Notes: a model not told the origin generated them from the sequence alone. 64,000 nucleotides of DNA from Paludibacteraceae bacterium (GCA_024401475.1 JAKSKZ010000005.1:50877-114876); one strand, 5' to 3'; positions 34,817 to 43,043 are shown, counted from the first letter of the stretch. A program made the numbers and translations.

Positions 34817-36600
34817 CAAGAATGTTGACATTGGAGAGAGATATGAGAGTGGAGAAGGCGGAAGAAGTTCTTTTGCTTTTGGCGGCGTTTGCCATACCGT
34901 TTGTTAATTTTGCTCCCATTCCGTCGGCACTTGTTTCTGCTATGTCGATAGTGTTGTGGGTGAAGGCTTTTTTTGACAGGCGTAGACCGATGTTGAATTA
35001 TGCCGCAGTGGCTCTCTTGTGTTTCTATATCTATTCTATATTTTCGTCGCTTTCATCGGGTTTATCGGCAATGTTTTGGAGGGAGACCACGCAGATTCGT
35101 TTGCCGTTGCTCTTCTTTTCGCTTGCCTTTCTTTTTTCGTTGGGCAATGTGAATGTTCGGCGATTGCTTCGTTGGTTTGCCATGGGTGCTTATGCATGTG
35201 CAGCTGTTTGTTCCATAGTTTATATATGTGCCTTAATTACAGAGTTTGACGGTATTCCTCACTCTTGGCTGAATATCAAGCTTTGTTTGAACGGGGTAAT
35301 TTCGTTGCTATCACATCGTACTTATGTCGCCTTCAACATGTTGGTCGGCTTGATTGTTTTCTTCCAAGATGCAATGGATAGGAAGGTGGACCGAAAGCAT
35401 TGGCTGTTGTTCGGTGGCATAGTTGTGTTTACTGGCCTATTCATCTTGTTTTCGGGTGCGCGTATGGTCTTGTTCACCTATTGTCTATTGCTTTTTCTTT
35501 TCCTATTGACGTTTTTTACGCAACGATATAGTGTGAAGAAAGGGCTTGGTGTAGCGTTAGTTTCCTCATTGGTTTTGATAGGTTTGTTATTGATGAATGG
35601 GCGTTTGCATGATATGGTAATATCCCTTTTTAGGGGAGATGTAGATATCTTATCGCTTGACCCGCGCTTTTCTATTTGGTATTGTGCCAAGCTTGTGTTG
35701 GAGCACAATGACATACCTTTCATGGGGGTGGGCACTGGCATGTCGCCCGAATTGATATATCGTGAGTTTGAGGCGATTGGTTTTAGTGCGGGTATTGAAT
35801 CGCATTATAGTATGCACAATCAATTCTTGGAATCGTATGTCGAATACGGAATTGTAGGTTTCTTACTATTGGTGATGATGCTGTTGCCGTCATTGTTCAA
35901 CAAGACAAGCAATCGATTGTTTTTTAGGTTGTACTTCTTTCTTTTGGTGGCTAATATGCTCTTCGAATCGATGTTTTGTCGATCAATGGGAACTTATTCG
36001 GTGGCGTTTATTATCACTTTGTCGGGATTGAGCAGAGAGCCAGCAACGGCAGTCTCGCTTGGATCGAAGTTACGCAAAGGACTTTATGCATTTTTGCTTT
36101 TTGCCATTGTGGCTGTTTCGGTGAAGTATATTTTCAAGGATAAAAGAGAATTTTTTTCTTCCTTCCAACGCTATTTTGCCAAAGTGGATGCTTTGCCTGG
36201 CGATGTGCCAAGTGAGTTGCGGGGTGTCGAGGGAAGGCGTGCCGATTGTACCACAACTTCTGAAACTTGGTTGGATAAGGCGACGACATACTATCGTTTT
36301 GCTGAGTACACCGTATCTGAGGCAGATTCTGTAGATTTCTCACTCTATATCTATGTTTCTGAGGATTTTGATGGCGTGGATGTAGAGATGAAATTAGAAG
36401 AGCGAGGCAATTTTGCCTATGCCGAAAGATATGATTTAGAAAAGAAGGGCACTTGGCAGCGTCTTCATGTGGGTAGGAGTGGAATGTATGGAAATATTTT
36501 CTGCACATTCGCTTTTGTAAAAGAAAACGCCTCGGATTTAAAGGATTTGAAAGGATTTGTTATTTTTGCCAAGCCAGAAACAGAATGTATTAAGAGATGA
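34807..36600 (+). CDS. O-antigen ligase/polymerase (Wzy_C) with extra C-terminal domain
   Basis: 597 residues. The first 445 or so have about 11 membrane helices and the large periplasmic loop of O-antigen ligases, with SGARMVLF near 215 and MHNQFLESYVEYGIVG near 335. The last 145 residues lie beyond the final helix and form a soluble beta-rich segment (ATTYYRFAEYTVSEADS, then GTWQRLHVGRSGMYG), possibly carbohydrate-binding. Most WaaL/Wzy proteins lack such a tail. It overlaps the EpsG gene by 10 nt and the GT2 gene by 4 nt. With EpsG present, this one may be the ligase. Confidence 0.82.
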   Translation: MDLTRMLTLERDMRVEKAEEVLLLLAAFAIPFVNFAPIPSALVSAMSIVLWVKAFFDRRRPMLNYAAVALLCFYIYSIFSSLSSGLSAMFWRETTQIRLPLLFFSLAFLFSLGNVNVRRLLRWFAMGAYACAAVCSIVYICALITEFDGIPHSWLNIKLCLNGVISLLSHRTYVAFNMLVGLIVFFQDAMDRKVDRKHWLLFGGIVVFTGLFILFSGARMVLFTYCLLLFLFLLTFFTQRYSVKKGLGVALVSSLVLIGLLLMNGRLHDMVISLFRGDVDILSLDPRFSIWYCAKLVLEHNDIPFMGVGTGMSPELIYREFEAIGFSAGIESHYSMHNQFLESYVEYGIVGFLLLVMMLLPSLFNKTSNRLFFRLYFFLLVANMLFESMFCRSMGTYSVAFIITLSGLSREPATAVSLGSKLRKGLYAFLLFAIVAVSVKYIFKDKREFFSSFQRYFAKVDALPGDVPSELRGVEGRRADCTTTSETWLDKATTYYRFAEYTVSEADSVDFSLYIYVSEDFDGVDVEMKLEERGNFAYAERYDLEKKGTWQRLHVGRSGMYGNIFCTFAFVKENASDLKDLKGFVIFAKPETECIKR

Positions 36601-37469
36601 AGATAACAGTTTTTACACCCGCATATAACAGGGCAAAGACATTGCCCGCCCTTTATGAATCGTTAAAGCGCCAGACAGACAAGCGTTTTGAATGGCTGAT
36701 TATTGATGATGGCAGTACGGATGAAACACCGCAACTGATTGAGTCGTACAAGCAGGAAGGTGCTTTGGATATAACTTATATTAGAAGAGAGAATTGGGGC
36801 TTGTGTAAGACTTTGAACCAAGGAGTTGAGCTCTGCAAGGGGGATATTTTCTTTCGTTTGGATAGCGACGATTATGCAAGCGACAATGCGATAGAACGTA
36901 TCTATCACCATTGGCATTATGTGGAGGAGGATGAGAAAGTGTGCGGATTGGTTTTCCTGAAGATACAGACAAATTCAGAGCATACAGGTTATCACCCTTT
37001 TACAGACCCTGTGCGTACTAATTTCTTCGAGTACAGAAGCAAGTATAAAGGTGTGGGCGACCGCGCAGAGGTGGTTCGTGCGGATGTGATGAAGAAATAT
37101 CTTATTCCGTTATATGGGGAAGAGAAATTCTGTCCGGAGGGGCTGATGTGGAATCGTATAGCGAAGGATTATGATGCGGTATATATCACGGAAGACATAT
37201 ACATTTGTGAATATATGGAGGGCGGCTTGACGAAGTCGGTCCGTAAGAATTTGCAACGAAATGCGAAAGGTGCCACTCACTATTTCTCTGAGATTTTTCA
37301 GCACAAGGCCTCGCCTTTCTATTATGTGAAGAATGCCATCTCCTTTTGGCGTTATGCGCCATATAACGGATATGGGATAGTCAGGAACTGGAAGATGTTG
37401 CCCACATTTGCCAATCTATTGGGATGCTTCCCGGGCATGGCGTTGGCTATAATTGATAGGCTGAGATGA
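36597..37469 (+). CDS. GT2-family glycosyltransferase
   Basis: 290-residue GT-A inverting glycosyltransferase. The N-terminus has TVFTPAYNRAKTLPALYESL, LIIDDGSTDET and the metal-binding DxD region FRLDSDDYASD near 85. It is last of the polysaccharide operon, overlapping the ligase stop by 4 nt. Its 3' end, together with the neighbouring Rpn 3' end, has been duplicated; the extra copy lies at 37764-37944. Confidence 0.93.
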   Translation: MKITVFTPAYNRAKTLPALYESLKRQTDKRFEWLIIDDGSTDETPQLIESYKQEGALDITYIRRENWGLCKTLNQGVELCKGDIFFRLDSDDYASDNAIERIYHHWHYVEEDEKVCGLVFLKIQTNSEHTGYHPFTDPVRTNFFEYRSKYKGVGDRAEVVRADVMKKYLIPLYGEEKFCPEGLMWNRIAKDYDAVYITEDIYICEYMEGGLTKSVRKNLQRNAKGATHYFSEIFQHKASPFYYVKNAISFWRYAPYNGYGIVRNWKMLPTFANLLGCFPGMALAIIDRLR

Positions 37470-37478
37470 GATAGTACG

Positions 37479-37763
37479 CTACAATTTTTCTATCTCGTCG
37501 TTAGACAACCCAGTGACTTTCGAGATAATTAAGTAATCAACACCTAATTTTTTCATTTCTCGAGCATTGGCAACATTAGTTTCAATGCGGCCTTCGTCGC
37601 GGCCCTCAACTTTTGCACTCTCTATCGTAGCGTAATAGTCTCTACTACGTCGTAAGGCCGAATCGTAAAGTTTGCGATCTTCCGGATCCATGGCATAATA
37701 GTCTGAAAGAGTTTCCAGATGTGCAAATATATTATTCTTGTCTTTAAATGGCATTGCTGTCAT
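37479..37763 (-). CDS. Free-standing Rpn C-terminal domain (94 aa)
   Basis: 94 residues from the ATG at 37763, matching residues 187-304 of the Rpn protein encoded at 37950-38864. It lacks 24 linker residues (six EGR-type tetrapeptides) and has His-to-Arg and Val-to-Ile changes at the join. The nuclease core is absent. It lies 186 bp downstream of the full gene on the same strand and could be read from the same mRNA. The duplicated fragment starts exactly at an internal methionine. It may be a remnant or a separate inhibitor of the nuclease; the intact frame and the parallel case at 6194-6502 favour function. Confidence 0.7.
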   Translation of the reverse strand: MTAMPFKDKNNIFAHLETLSDYYAMDPEDRKLYDSALRRSRDYYATIESAKVEGRDEGRIETNVANAREMKKLGVDYLIISKVTGLSNDEIEKL

Positions 37764-37944
37764 ACTATTTTTTAGATTTTTTCAGTCCCGGGTCGTCCGT
37801 TCTATTATGAGAAGAAAGTCATCTCCTTTTGGCGTTATGCGCCATATAACAGATATGGGATAGTCAAGAACTGGCAAATGTTGCCAGCATTTGCCAAACT
37901 ATTGGGATTCTTCCCGGGCTAAAATTGATAGGTTGAGGTGAAAG
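37764..37944 (+). pseudogene. Duplicated 3' fragment of the GT2 gene
   Basis: Matches 37281-37469 of the GT2 gene, offset by 483 bp: shared TTCTATTATG, then CATCTCCTTTTGGCGTTATG and beyond. It has many substitutions and a 12-bp deletion at the CCCGGGC motif near the end. It is a non-functional passenger of the tandem duplication that also copied the Rpn C-terminus. Confidence 0.85.
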
Positions 37945-37949
37945 GTACG

Positions 37950-38864
37950 TTACAATTTTTCTATCTCGTCGTTAGACAACCCAGTGACTTTCGAGATAAT
38001 TAAGTAATCAACACCTAATTTTTTCATTTCACGGGCATTGGCAACATTAGTTTCAACGCGACCTTCGGCCCGACCTTCAATGCGACCCTCAGCCCGACCT
38101 TCAACGCGGCCTTCGGCCCGACCCTCAACGCGGCCTTCGTCGTGGCCCTCAACTTTTGCACTCTCTATCGTAGCGTAATAGTCTCTACTACGTCGTAAGG
38201 CCGAATCGTAAAGTTTGCGATCTTCCGGATCCATGGCATAATAGTCTGAAAGAGTTTCCAGATGTGCAAATATATTATTCTTGTCTTTAAATGGCATTGC
38301 TGTCATACCTTCCATGTTTTTAATGTTGTAAATCCACTGGTCTAATGTCGTTTTACAATTAGACTGCATTTTGTTAAAAGCGTGCATATCAATTGTAATC
38401 GCTCTAATTTTGTCGGTGAAAGGTTTTGCATTAACCCCATCCTTCAAATCAGCCTTCGAGTACAAAGATATATCGTCAAGTATATGTCCGTCATTAGTGA
38501 TGCTGAAATTCATAAAATAGACTCCATAAACAGGCATGAGTTTATAATTCCATTCATCGCCTTTCATCCCTTGACCTGCTATTGCCCTTGACATGTAGTA
38601 TAGAATTCTCTCGCGAAAATACAATTGGCTGCGGCACTGCATTTCAACAATGAATTCCATACCCGCATCTGTTTTGCAGAACAGATCGTAGATGATGTTC
38701 CGTTCATCGCCGGGCAAAGCCTCTTGCTCTTTATCGAGGTATTCGAGATCCTTGATGACGAACTCTCCTTCAAACAAGGAATTCAAGAAACTAAGCATGA
38801 TTTCCTTGTCTCCAAATATGCGTTTGAAGCCGACATCGGTGAGGGGATTGATAAACTTTGCCAT
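37950..38864 (-). CDS. Rpn family nuclease / PD-(D/E)XK transposase-like protein, second copy
   Basis: 304 residues from the ATG at 38864, chosen because the family start AKFINPLTDVGFKRIFG follows and a promoter -7 box lies at 38882-38889, inside any longer frame. PD-(D/E)XK residues are Asp10 (TDVGFKRIFG), Asp60 (IIYDLF) and Glu74-x-Gln76 (IVEMQ). The C-terminal part (187-304) has an ME-GMTAMPF start, a DYYATIES helix and a VEGRAEGR-type linker repeat. Sequence similarity to the Rpn at 5299 is low outside the motifs, so the two are old paralogues. It is followed by a free copy of its own C-terminus. Confidence 0.88.
   Translation of the reverse strand: MAKFINPLTDVGFKRIFGDKEIMLSFLNSLFEGEFVIKDLEYLDKEQEALPGDERNIIYDLFCKTDAGMEFIVEMQCRSQLYFRERILYYMSRAIAGQGMKGDEWNYKLMPVYGVYFMNFSITNDGHILDDISLYSKADLKDGVNAKPFTDKIRAITIDMHAFNKMQSNCKTTLDQWIYNIKNMEGMTAMPFKDKNNIFAHLETLSDYYAMDPEDRKLYDSALRRSRDYYATIESAKVEGHDEGRVEGRAEGRVEGRAEGRIEGRAEGRVETNVANAREMKKLGVDYLIISKVTGLSNDEIEKL
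38054..38149 (-). repeat. 12-bp minisatellite in the Rpn linker
   Basis: Eight degenerate 12-bp units encode an (E-G-R-V/A/I) tetrapeptide array in the second Rpn gene. The downstream C-terminal copy has only two units, so the array differs by 72 bp, in frame. Confidence 0.85.
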
Positions 38865-38881
38865 AACACTTTCATTTTTCG

Positions 38882-38912
38882 CAAACATAATCATTTTTCA
38901 TGAAATAATAAA
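38882..38912 (-). promoter_or_regulatory. Promoter of the second Rpn gene
   Basis: On the minus strand, TTTA (38912-38909) lies 19 bp before TATGTTTG (38889-38882), giving a short leader to the ATG at 38864. Confidence 0.55.
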
Positions 38913-38984
38913 GAAAAATCAGAGTGATTGATTTCTACAATAGCTAATCTCTTTGGTCTTGCCACTCGGCTTGCGTCTAACAAA

Positions 38985-39017
38985 CAAAAAGCCCTTGCAG
39001 CAGGAACTGCAAGGGCT
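38985..39017 (-). terminator. Intrinsic terminator of the NGG-repeat lipoprotein gene
   Basis: AGCCCTTGCAG (38990-39000) pairs perfectly with CTGCAAGGGCT (39007-39017). On the minus strand TTTTTGTTTG follows. Confidence 0.95.
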
Positions 39018-39039
39018 ATGTTGTTTAGGAAATCCCTAA

Positions 39040-39993
39040 TTATTTAAGTTCCTCGAAATTCTCAGGGTCAGCCAAGAATGAGATTTGAGCTACTTGTGTG
39101 TACAAGCTTGGGCAGTTGAACATTGTGAAGTCTTTGATACCCTTCTTAGCCAAAACCTCAACGTTACGCCAAGTTCCATAAGTGTTATCCTCGTTCTTAA
39201 CACCATTACACCAGATTTGGATTGTGTAGTCAACACCAGAGAAAGAGAATCCACCAGTTTGAGGTGCTCTTGCATCAGATGGGTGCATACGAAGCTTAAC
39301 AGTGTAAGGCTTGGTTGGGTGATATGCCGTCATTGGATCAGCACCCTCCAAGTAGCTGGCTACCAAGAAAGGTTGACAATAAGAATCATTAATTTTGCTC
39401 TTGCTGAACTTTTGGCTAAGTTGGCTAATTGTAGAGTTAACGTTGTTCTCGTAGTTACAAAGCTTAATAGCTGCAGTACCAACAGCTGCGTCATAGTAGT
39501 ACAAGTGGTACGCCATCAAGTTACCTACGATAACACCGCCCATAGTGAGCTTCAACTCTTCGTAAGTACGCTTGAAGTCCTCGAGGTTAGTTGGGAAGCG
39601 ATCGAAAGAGATGCTAACTTCCTCACCTGGAACAGCTACACCCTTCTCACCATTCATAGAGATAGTGAAGTCGCCTGATTGCTTAACAACGATTGGGTTA
39701 GCAGGGAGGCTGTTAGTGTTGCCGCCGTTCTCGTTGCCACCGTTGTTAGTGTTACCACCGTTCTCGTTGCCACCATTGTTAGTGTTGCCACCGTTCTCGT
39801 TGCCACCGTTGTTAGTGTTGCCACCATTCTCGTTGCCACCGTTGTTAGTGTTACCACCATTGTTAGTGTTGCCACCCTCGCCATTCTCAGTCTTGTTACC
39901 ACCGTTGTCCTTGTCATCATCGTCCTTAGAACAAGAAGTAGTAGCCAAGTTCAACATAGCGAACATTGCTACGAAATAAAAAATTTTCTTCAT
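39040..39993 (-). CDS. Lipoprotein with Asn/Gly repeat linker
   Basis: 317 residues: lysine-rich signal peptide, lipobox ending at Cys21 (NLATTSC), an acidic KDDDDKD patch, then a low-complexity linker (about 30-95) of repeated 11-residue NGGNENGGNTN units. A beta-rich body follows with no recognised catalytic motif (ISMNGEKGVAVPGEEVSISF near 110-130). Probably an outer-membrane lipoprotein whose linker lifts the domain from the membrane. It is monocistronic with a strong terminator. A -7 box TAACTTTG (40049-40042, minus) lies about 50 nt upstream. Function unknown. Confidence 0.72.
   Translation of the reverse strand: MKKIFYFVAMFAMLNLATTSCSKDDDDKDNGGNKTENGEGGNTNNGGNTNNGGNENGGNTNNGGNENGGNTNNGGNENGGNTNNGGNENGGNTNSLPANPIVVKQSGDFTISMNGEKGVAVPGEEVSISFDRFPTNLEDFKRTYEELKLTMGGVIVGNLMAYHLYYYDAAVGTAAIKLCNYENNVNSTISQLSQKFSKSKINDSYCQPFLVASYLEGADPMTAYHPTKPYTVKLRMHPSDARAPQTGGFSFSGVDYTIQIWCNGVKNEDNTYGTWRNVEVLAKKGIKDFTMFNCPSLYTQVAQISFLADPENFEELK
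39711..39880 (-). repeat. 33-bp minisatellite in the lipoprotein gene
   Basis: The TGTTAGTGTT phase recurs at 39711, 39744, 39777, 39810 and 39843 (period 33), then at 39861. Units encode NGGNENGGNTN and keep the frame. Confidence 0.92.
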
Positions 39994-40197
39994 AATTTTA
40001 ATTAGTTGTTAATATTAAAGTGTTAGTTCATTTTAACGCTGCAAAGTTAGATAAAAATTTGAATGTTTGACTATAGTCAATCTATTTTTTGAAAAAATAT
40101 TCGCTATTTTTTCTTTTATCAGGTTATATGTTGATTAATCACCCTTGTATGTTGATTGACAAATGCATATATACGTTAAATATACAAATTCGTGGCT

Positions 40198-41286
40198 TTA
40201 TTCAACCAATCCGTTGCTTTTCGCATATATGCGCCACCGTTCGATAAGTTGCGCCATGTCGTCGGGTAGTTCCGAATTGAAGTGCATCTCTTCGTTGGTA
40301 CGAGGGTGGACAAAGCCCAATGTTTTGGCGTGAAGGGCTTGGCGAGGGCATATTTCGAAGCAATTCTCTACAAATTGTTTGTATTTCGCAGCCGTTGTGC
40401 CTCTGATGATTTCGTGGCCGCCATAGCGTTCGTCGTTAAAGAGTGTGTGACCAATATGTTTCATGTGTACCCTGATTTGATGGGTACGTCCAGTTTCAAG
40501 CCTACATTCCACTAATGTCACATAGCCGAATCGTTCCAGCACTTTGTAGTGTGTCACAGCATGTTTGGCATTGGGATTTTCCCCTTCGGGAAATACGGTG
40601 AAAAGCATGCGGTCACGAGGGTCGCGGCCCAAGTCGCCACGGATAGTGCCTTCATCTTCTTGCACGTTTCCCCAGACGAGGGCGTTATAACGTCGATGCG
40701 TAGTCTTGTTGAAGAATTGTTTGCCTAAATGAGTTTTGGCATCTTCATTTTTGGCTATGATAAGTAGGCCGGAAGTGTCCTTGTCGATACGGTGCACAAG
40801 TCCCAATCGAGGGTCGTTGACATCGAAATCGGGATCATCTTTTAGGTGCCAAGCCAAAGCGTTCAAAAGTGTGCCTTGGAAATTTCCAAAGCCGGGATGC
40901 ACTACGATGCCCGGTTTTTTGTTGACGAGGATGATGTCCTTGTCTTCATATACGATATCGAGAGGAATGTCTTGAGGTATAATCTCAAAATCGGAAGGTG
41001 GATAGGATAGCATGATGGATATGACATCCAACGGCTTCACCCTGTAGTTTGATTTGACGGCTTTCCCGTTGACTAAGATGCACCCCGCATCTGCCGCGTC
41101 CTGAATGCGGTTACGCGAAATCTGAGCCATGCAGTTGACAAGATATTTGTCGATGCGCAGAAGACTATGTCCCTTTTCAACTGTGAAACGGAAATGTTCG
41201 TGGAATTGGCCGTCGTTGCCCAACTCCATCTCTTCTTGATCCTCAGAAAGGTTCTCCTCGTTTAAAAAATCATTTTCTTCCATCAT
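40198..41286 (-). CDS. rluD: Ribosomal large subunit pseudouridine synthase (RluD family)
   Basis: 362 residues. An S4 RNA-binding domain lies near 30-90 (RIDKYLVNCMAQISRNRIQDAADAG-type sequence), followed by the RluA/RluD catalytic domain. The catalytic Asp is in VHRIDKDTSGLLIIAK near 165-180, and the GRTHQIRVHMKHIGH motif is near 270. It should modify 23S rRNA helix 69 as RluD does. The start overlaps the PASTA gene stop by 4 nt. RluD, not another RluA-type, is favoured by the S4 domain. Confidence 0.88.
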   Translation of the reverse strand: MMEENDFLNEENLSEDQEEMELGNDGQFHEHFRFTVEKGHSLLRIDKYLVNCMAQISRNRIQDAADAGCILVNGKAVKSNYRVKPLDVISIMLSYPPSDFEIIPQDIPLDIVYEDKDIILVNKKPGIVVHPGFGNFQGTLLNALAWHLKDDPDFDVNDPRLGLVHRIDKDTSGLLIIAKNEDAKTHLGKQFFNKTTHRRYNALVWGNVQEDEGTIRGDLGRDPRDRMLFTVFPEGENPNAKHAVTHYKVLERFGYVTLVECRLETGRTHQIRVHMKHIGHTLFNDERYGGHEIIRGTTAAKYKQFVENCFEICPRQALHAKTLGFVHPRTNEEMHFNSELPDDMAQLIERWRIYAKSNGLVE

Positions 41287-42167
41287 TGTAGTAGCAAATC
41301 GTCTTCGTTTGGATTTTGTGCTGCTGTGGTGTCAACAAACACCTCTTCCGGGGTTTCCAAGAACTTTCTGTCTTTGGTGAGGTAAATAGTGAGCGGTTTG
41401 CCCATTTTTACACTTGACCCTGTAATGGGTTGTTGTTTGTAAACCACATAGATGGTTTTTTCTATCTCTGATTTTGGTTGCTCGTCGTAGAATACGGAGC
41501 CGACATTGAGAGAAGCCGTGTGGGCTCTTGCTTTTGCTTGATCCAAGGTGAGTCCACGAAGGCTGATGACGGGCACCTCTTCGTTGCTCAAGCCCATACC
41601 TACGCAGAAAACGATGGAAGATCCAACGGTGATGCGTGTGCCTGGATTGATGATTTTATTGTCGTATTTTACATCTTCCACCAAACCTTTATATTCGGAA
41701 GGAACATACTCGTAATCGCTAACTTTGAGGCCGATAGAGTTGACAATGGCCTCGGCTTGCCTCACCGACACATCCATCAAATCGGGTAGGGCAACTTTGC
41801 GAGGAGTGTTTGTGTTGATTACCACATATATGGTTCTCTCCGCCTTAACTTTTGCACCTGCGGAAGGTGTTTGTTCTACTATGGCACTGGCTTTCTTGCC
41901 GTCAACAAATAGAGAGTCGACGATTTCGCAATAGAGGCCTTTCTCTTTTAGCATTTTGCTGGCCTCGTCGATAGTCATTCCTTCCAATTCGGGTACTACA
42001 ATTTCTTGTCCGTGATTGGTGTAGCTGTCAATCCAGTAAAGCGTGCCGAAATAGGCTGCGACTATGACAGCCAAAAGGAGTGCGATATTGATGGTAAAGA
42101 CATTGAAAAGAATCTTCTTTGCGAAGCTTGATTTCCCTTTTGCCTTTTCATTAGGTTTGTTTGCCAT
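41283..42167 (-). CDS. PASTA-domain membrane protein
   Basis: 294 residues: a short cytoplasmic N-terminus, one membrane helix (about 22-46) and three PASTA repeats (about 57-125, 126-195, 196-275), each starting with a VPxLxGM/L-x-DQA-type motif. PASTA domains bind peptidoglycan fragments. No kinase domain is attached. It precedes rluD in the same transcript, a pairing often seen in Bacteroidota. A role in wall sensing or synthesis is inferred. Confidence 0.88.
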   Translation of the reverse strand: MANKPNEKAKGKSSFAKKILFNVFTINIALLLAVIVAAYFGTLYWIDSYTNHGQEIVVPELEGMTIDEASKMLKEKGLYCEIVDSLFVDGKKASAIVEQTPSAGAKVKAERTIYVVINTNTPRKVALPDLMDVSVRQAEAIVNSIGLKVSDYEYVPSEYKGLVEDVKYDNKIINPGTRITVGSSIVFCVGMGLSNEEVPVISLRGLTLDQAKARAHTASLNVGSVFYDEQPKSEIEKTIYVVYKQQPITGSSVKMGKPLTIYLTKDRKFLETPEEVFVDTTAAQNPNEDDLLLQ

Positions 42168-42195
42168 TGTTTTATGATCTAAAATTGCTATTGGA

Positions 42196-42226
42196 CAAAG
42201 ATACGAATTATTTACTATTTGACAAT
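42196..42226 (-). promoter_or_regulatory. Promoter of PASTA-rluD
   Basis: On the minus strand, ATTG (42226-42223) lies 19 bp before TATCTTTG (42203-42196), 29 nt from the ATG. Confidence 0.7.
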
Positions 42227-42314
42227 TTACGAATTACGATTCCGATGTTCGCTTCCAAATCAGTAGCCCATGCTTCCAATTGATAGCATGTGATGGCAAA
42301 GGGTGATTAGGAAT

Positions 42315-42383
42315 GGTAACAACAAGGGATGTGGCAAAGGGTAACCACAAGGATGTGGCGAAGGGTAACCACAAGGGTTACCC
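42315..42383. repeat. Short tandem repeat with perfect hairpin
   Basis: Three degenerate 24-bp-like units start at 42315, 42340 and 42364 (GGTAACCACAAGG core). The last forms a perfect 8-bp stem, GGGTAACC (42363-42370) with GGTTACCC (42376-42383), directly at the DUF4268 stop codon. Confidence 0.7.
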
Positions 42384-42842
42384 CTACTTGATTTCTTCCA
42401 AAAGTTCCCTGAGTTCGTTGAATGCCTTTTCCAATTGATTCATCTCTCGAGAAAGAAAAGGGTAGAACTCTGGCCATTGTTCTTTTCTGTGGATGTCAAT
42501 GTCGCCCTTGAACTTATAGATACGTGAAACGGGTGTTCCGCATGGTTTTACGAATAGCATTTCCCAAATGGCGTCTGGAAAATATTGATCCACAATGGCT
42601 TTGTATTTTTCCATCAATGCCATCATCTCTAATCGAATATCCTCGTTGGGGTGATTTAGTTCGAAAATGACATACGCTCCATCTCGGTTGGCATCAAATT
42701 TCATTTCGACACCTTTGATTTTCGTATTGTAAAGGATCCACTTCTTTTTGCGATATTTGAATCGAGGAAGTTTTTCACAGAACTCGGAAAAACCATTCCA
42801 AAAGTCGCGTTTCAATATTTTCTCTTCTTCTCTTGAGTACAT
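42384..42842 (-). CDS. DUF4268 domain protein
   Basis: 152 residues without signal peptide, rich in charged and aromatic residues, with FWNGFSEFCEKLPRFKYRKKKW near the start in two parts and DANRDGAYVIFEL in the middle. This resembles the short Bacteroidota DUF4268 proteins, a family distantly related to restriction-type nuclease-fold proteins; the function is unknown. A MITE lies 15 bp upstream of the start codon. A -7-like TATCTTTG (43149-43142, minus) beyond the MITE may be its original promoter. Confidence 0.65.
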   Translation of the reverse strand: MYSREEEKILKRDFWNGFSEFCEKLPRFKYRKKKWILYNTKIKGVEMKFDANRDGAYVIFELNHPNEDIRLEMMALMEKYKAIVDQYFPDAIWEMLFVKPCGTPVSRIYKFKGDIDIHRKEQWPEFYPFLSREMNQLEKAFNELRELLEEIK

Positions 42843-42857
42843 TTTCTTCTTGTTTAA

Positions 42858-43043
42858 GGTGACCTCTATAAATTCACCGTTTTTAAATTTTTAGTAATAA
42901 GTGACTCTTTATAAACTTTTCGGTGCTTTTTGTTTTTGGGGGCATCTTGCAGTTTGTTAGTCAGTCACAGTGCTTCTTCCTTCCGATCAGCAACCTGCAC
43001 AAAAAAATCAAAAATCCCTTGAAATCAATTTATAGAGGTCACC
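42858..43043 (+). mobile_element. MITE copy 2 (186 bp)
   Basis: Inverted ends GGTGACCTCTATAAATT and AATTTATAGAGGTCACC. Flanks are TTAA (42854-42857) and TTAG (43044-43047), a 4-bp duplication with one change. Same orientation as copy 1, without coding capacity. Confidence 0.9.

Noticed and set aside
39711..39880. Possible CRISPR array from 33-bp periodicity
   Set aside because: The repeats are in frame inside a lipoprotein gene and encode NGG-type linker units, with no spacers.
42315..42383. Possible CRISPR array
   Set aside because: The units are 24 bp, adjacent without unique spacers, and no cas gene is near; it is a plain tandem repeat.
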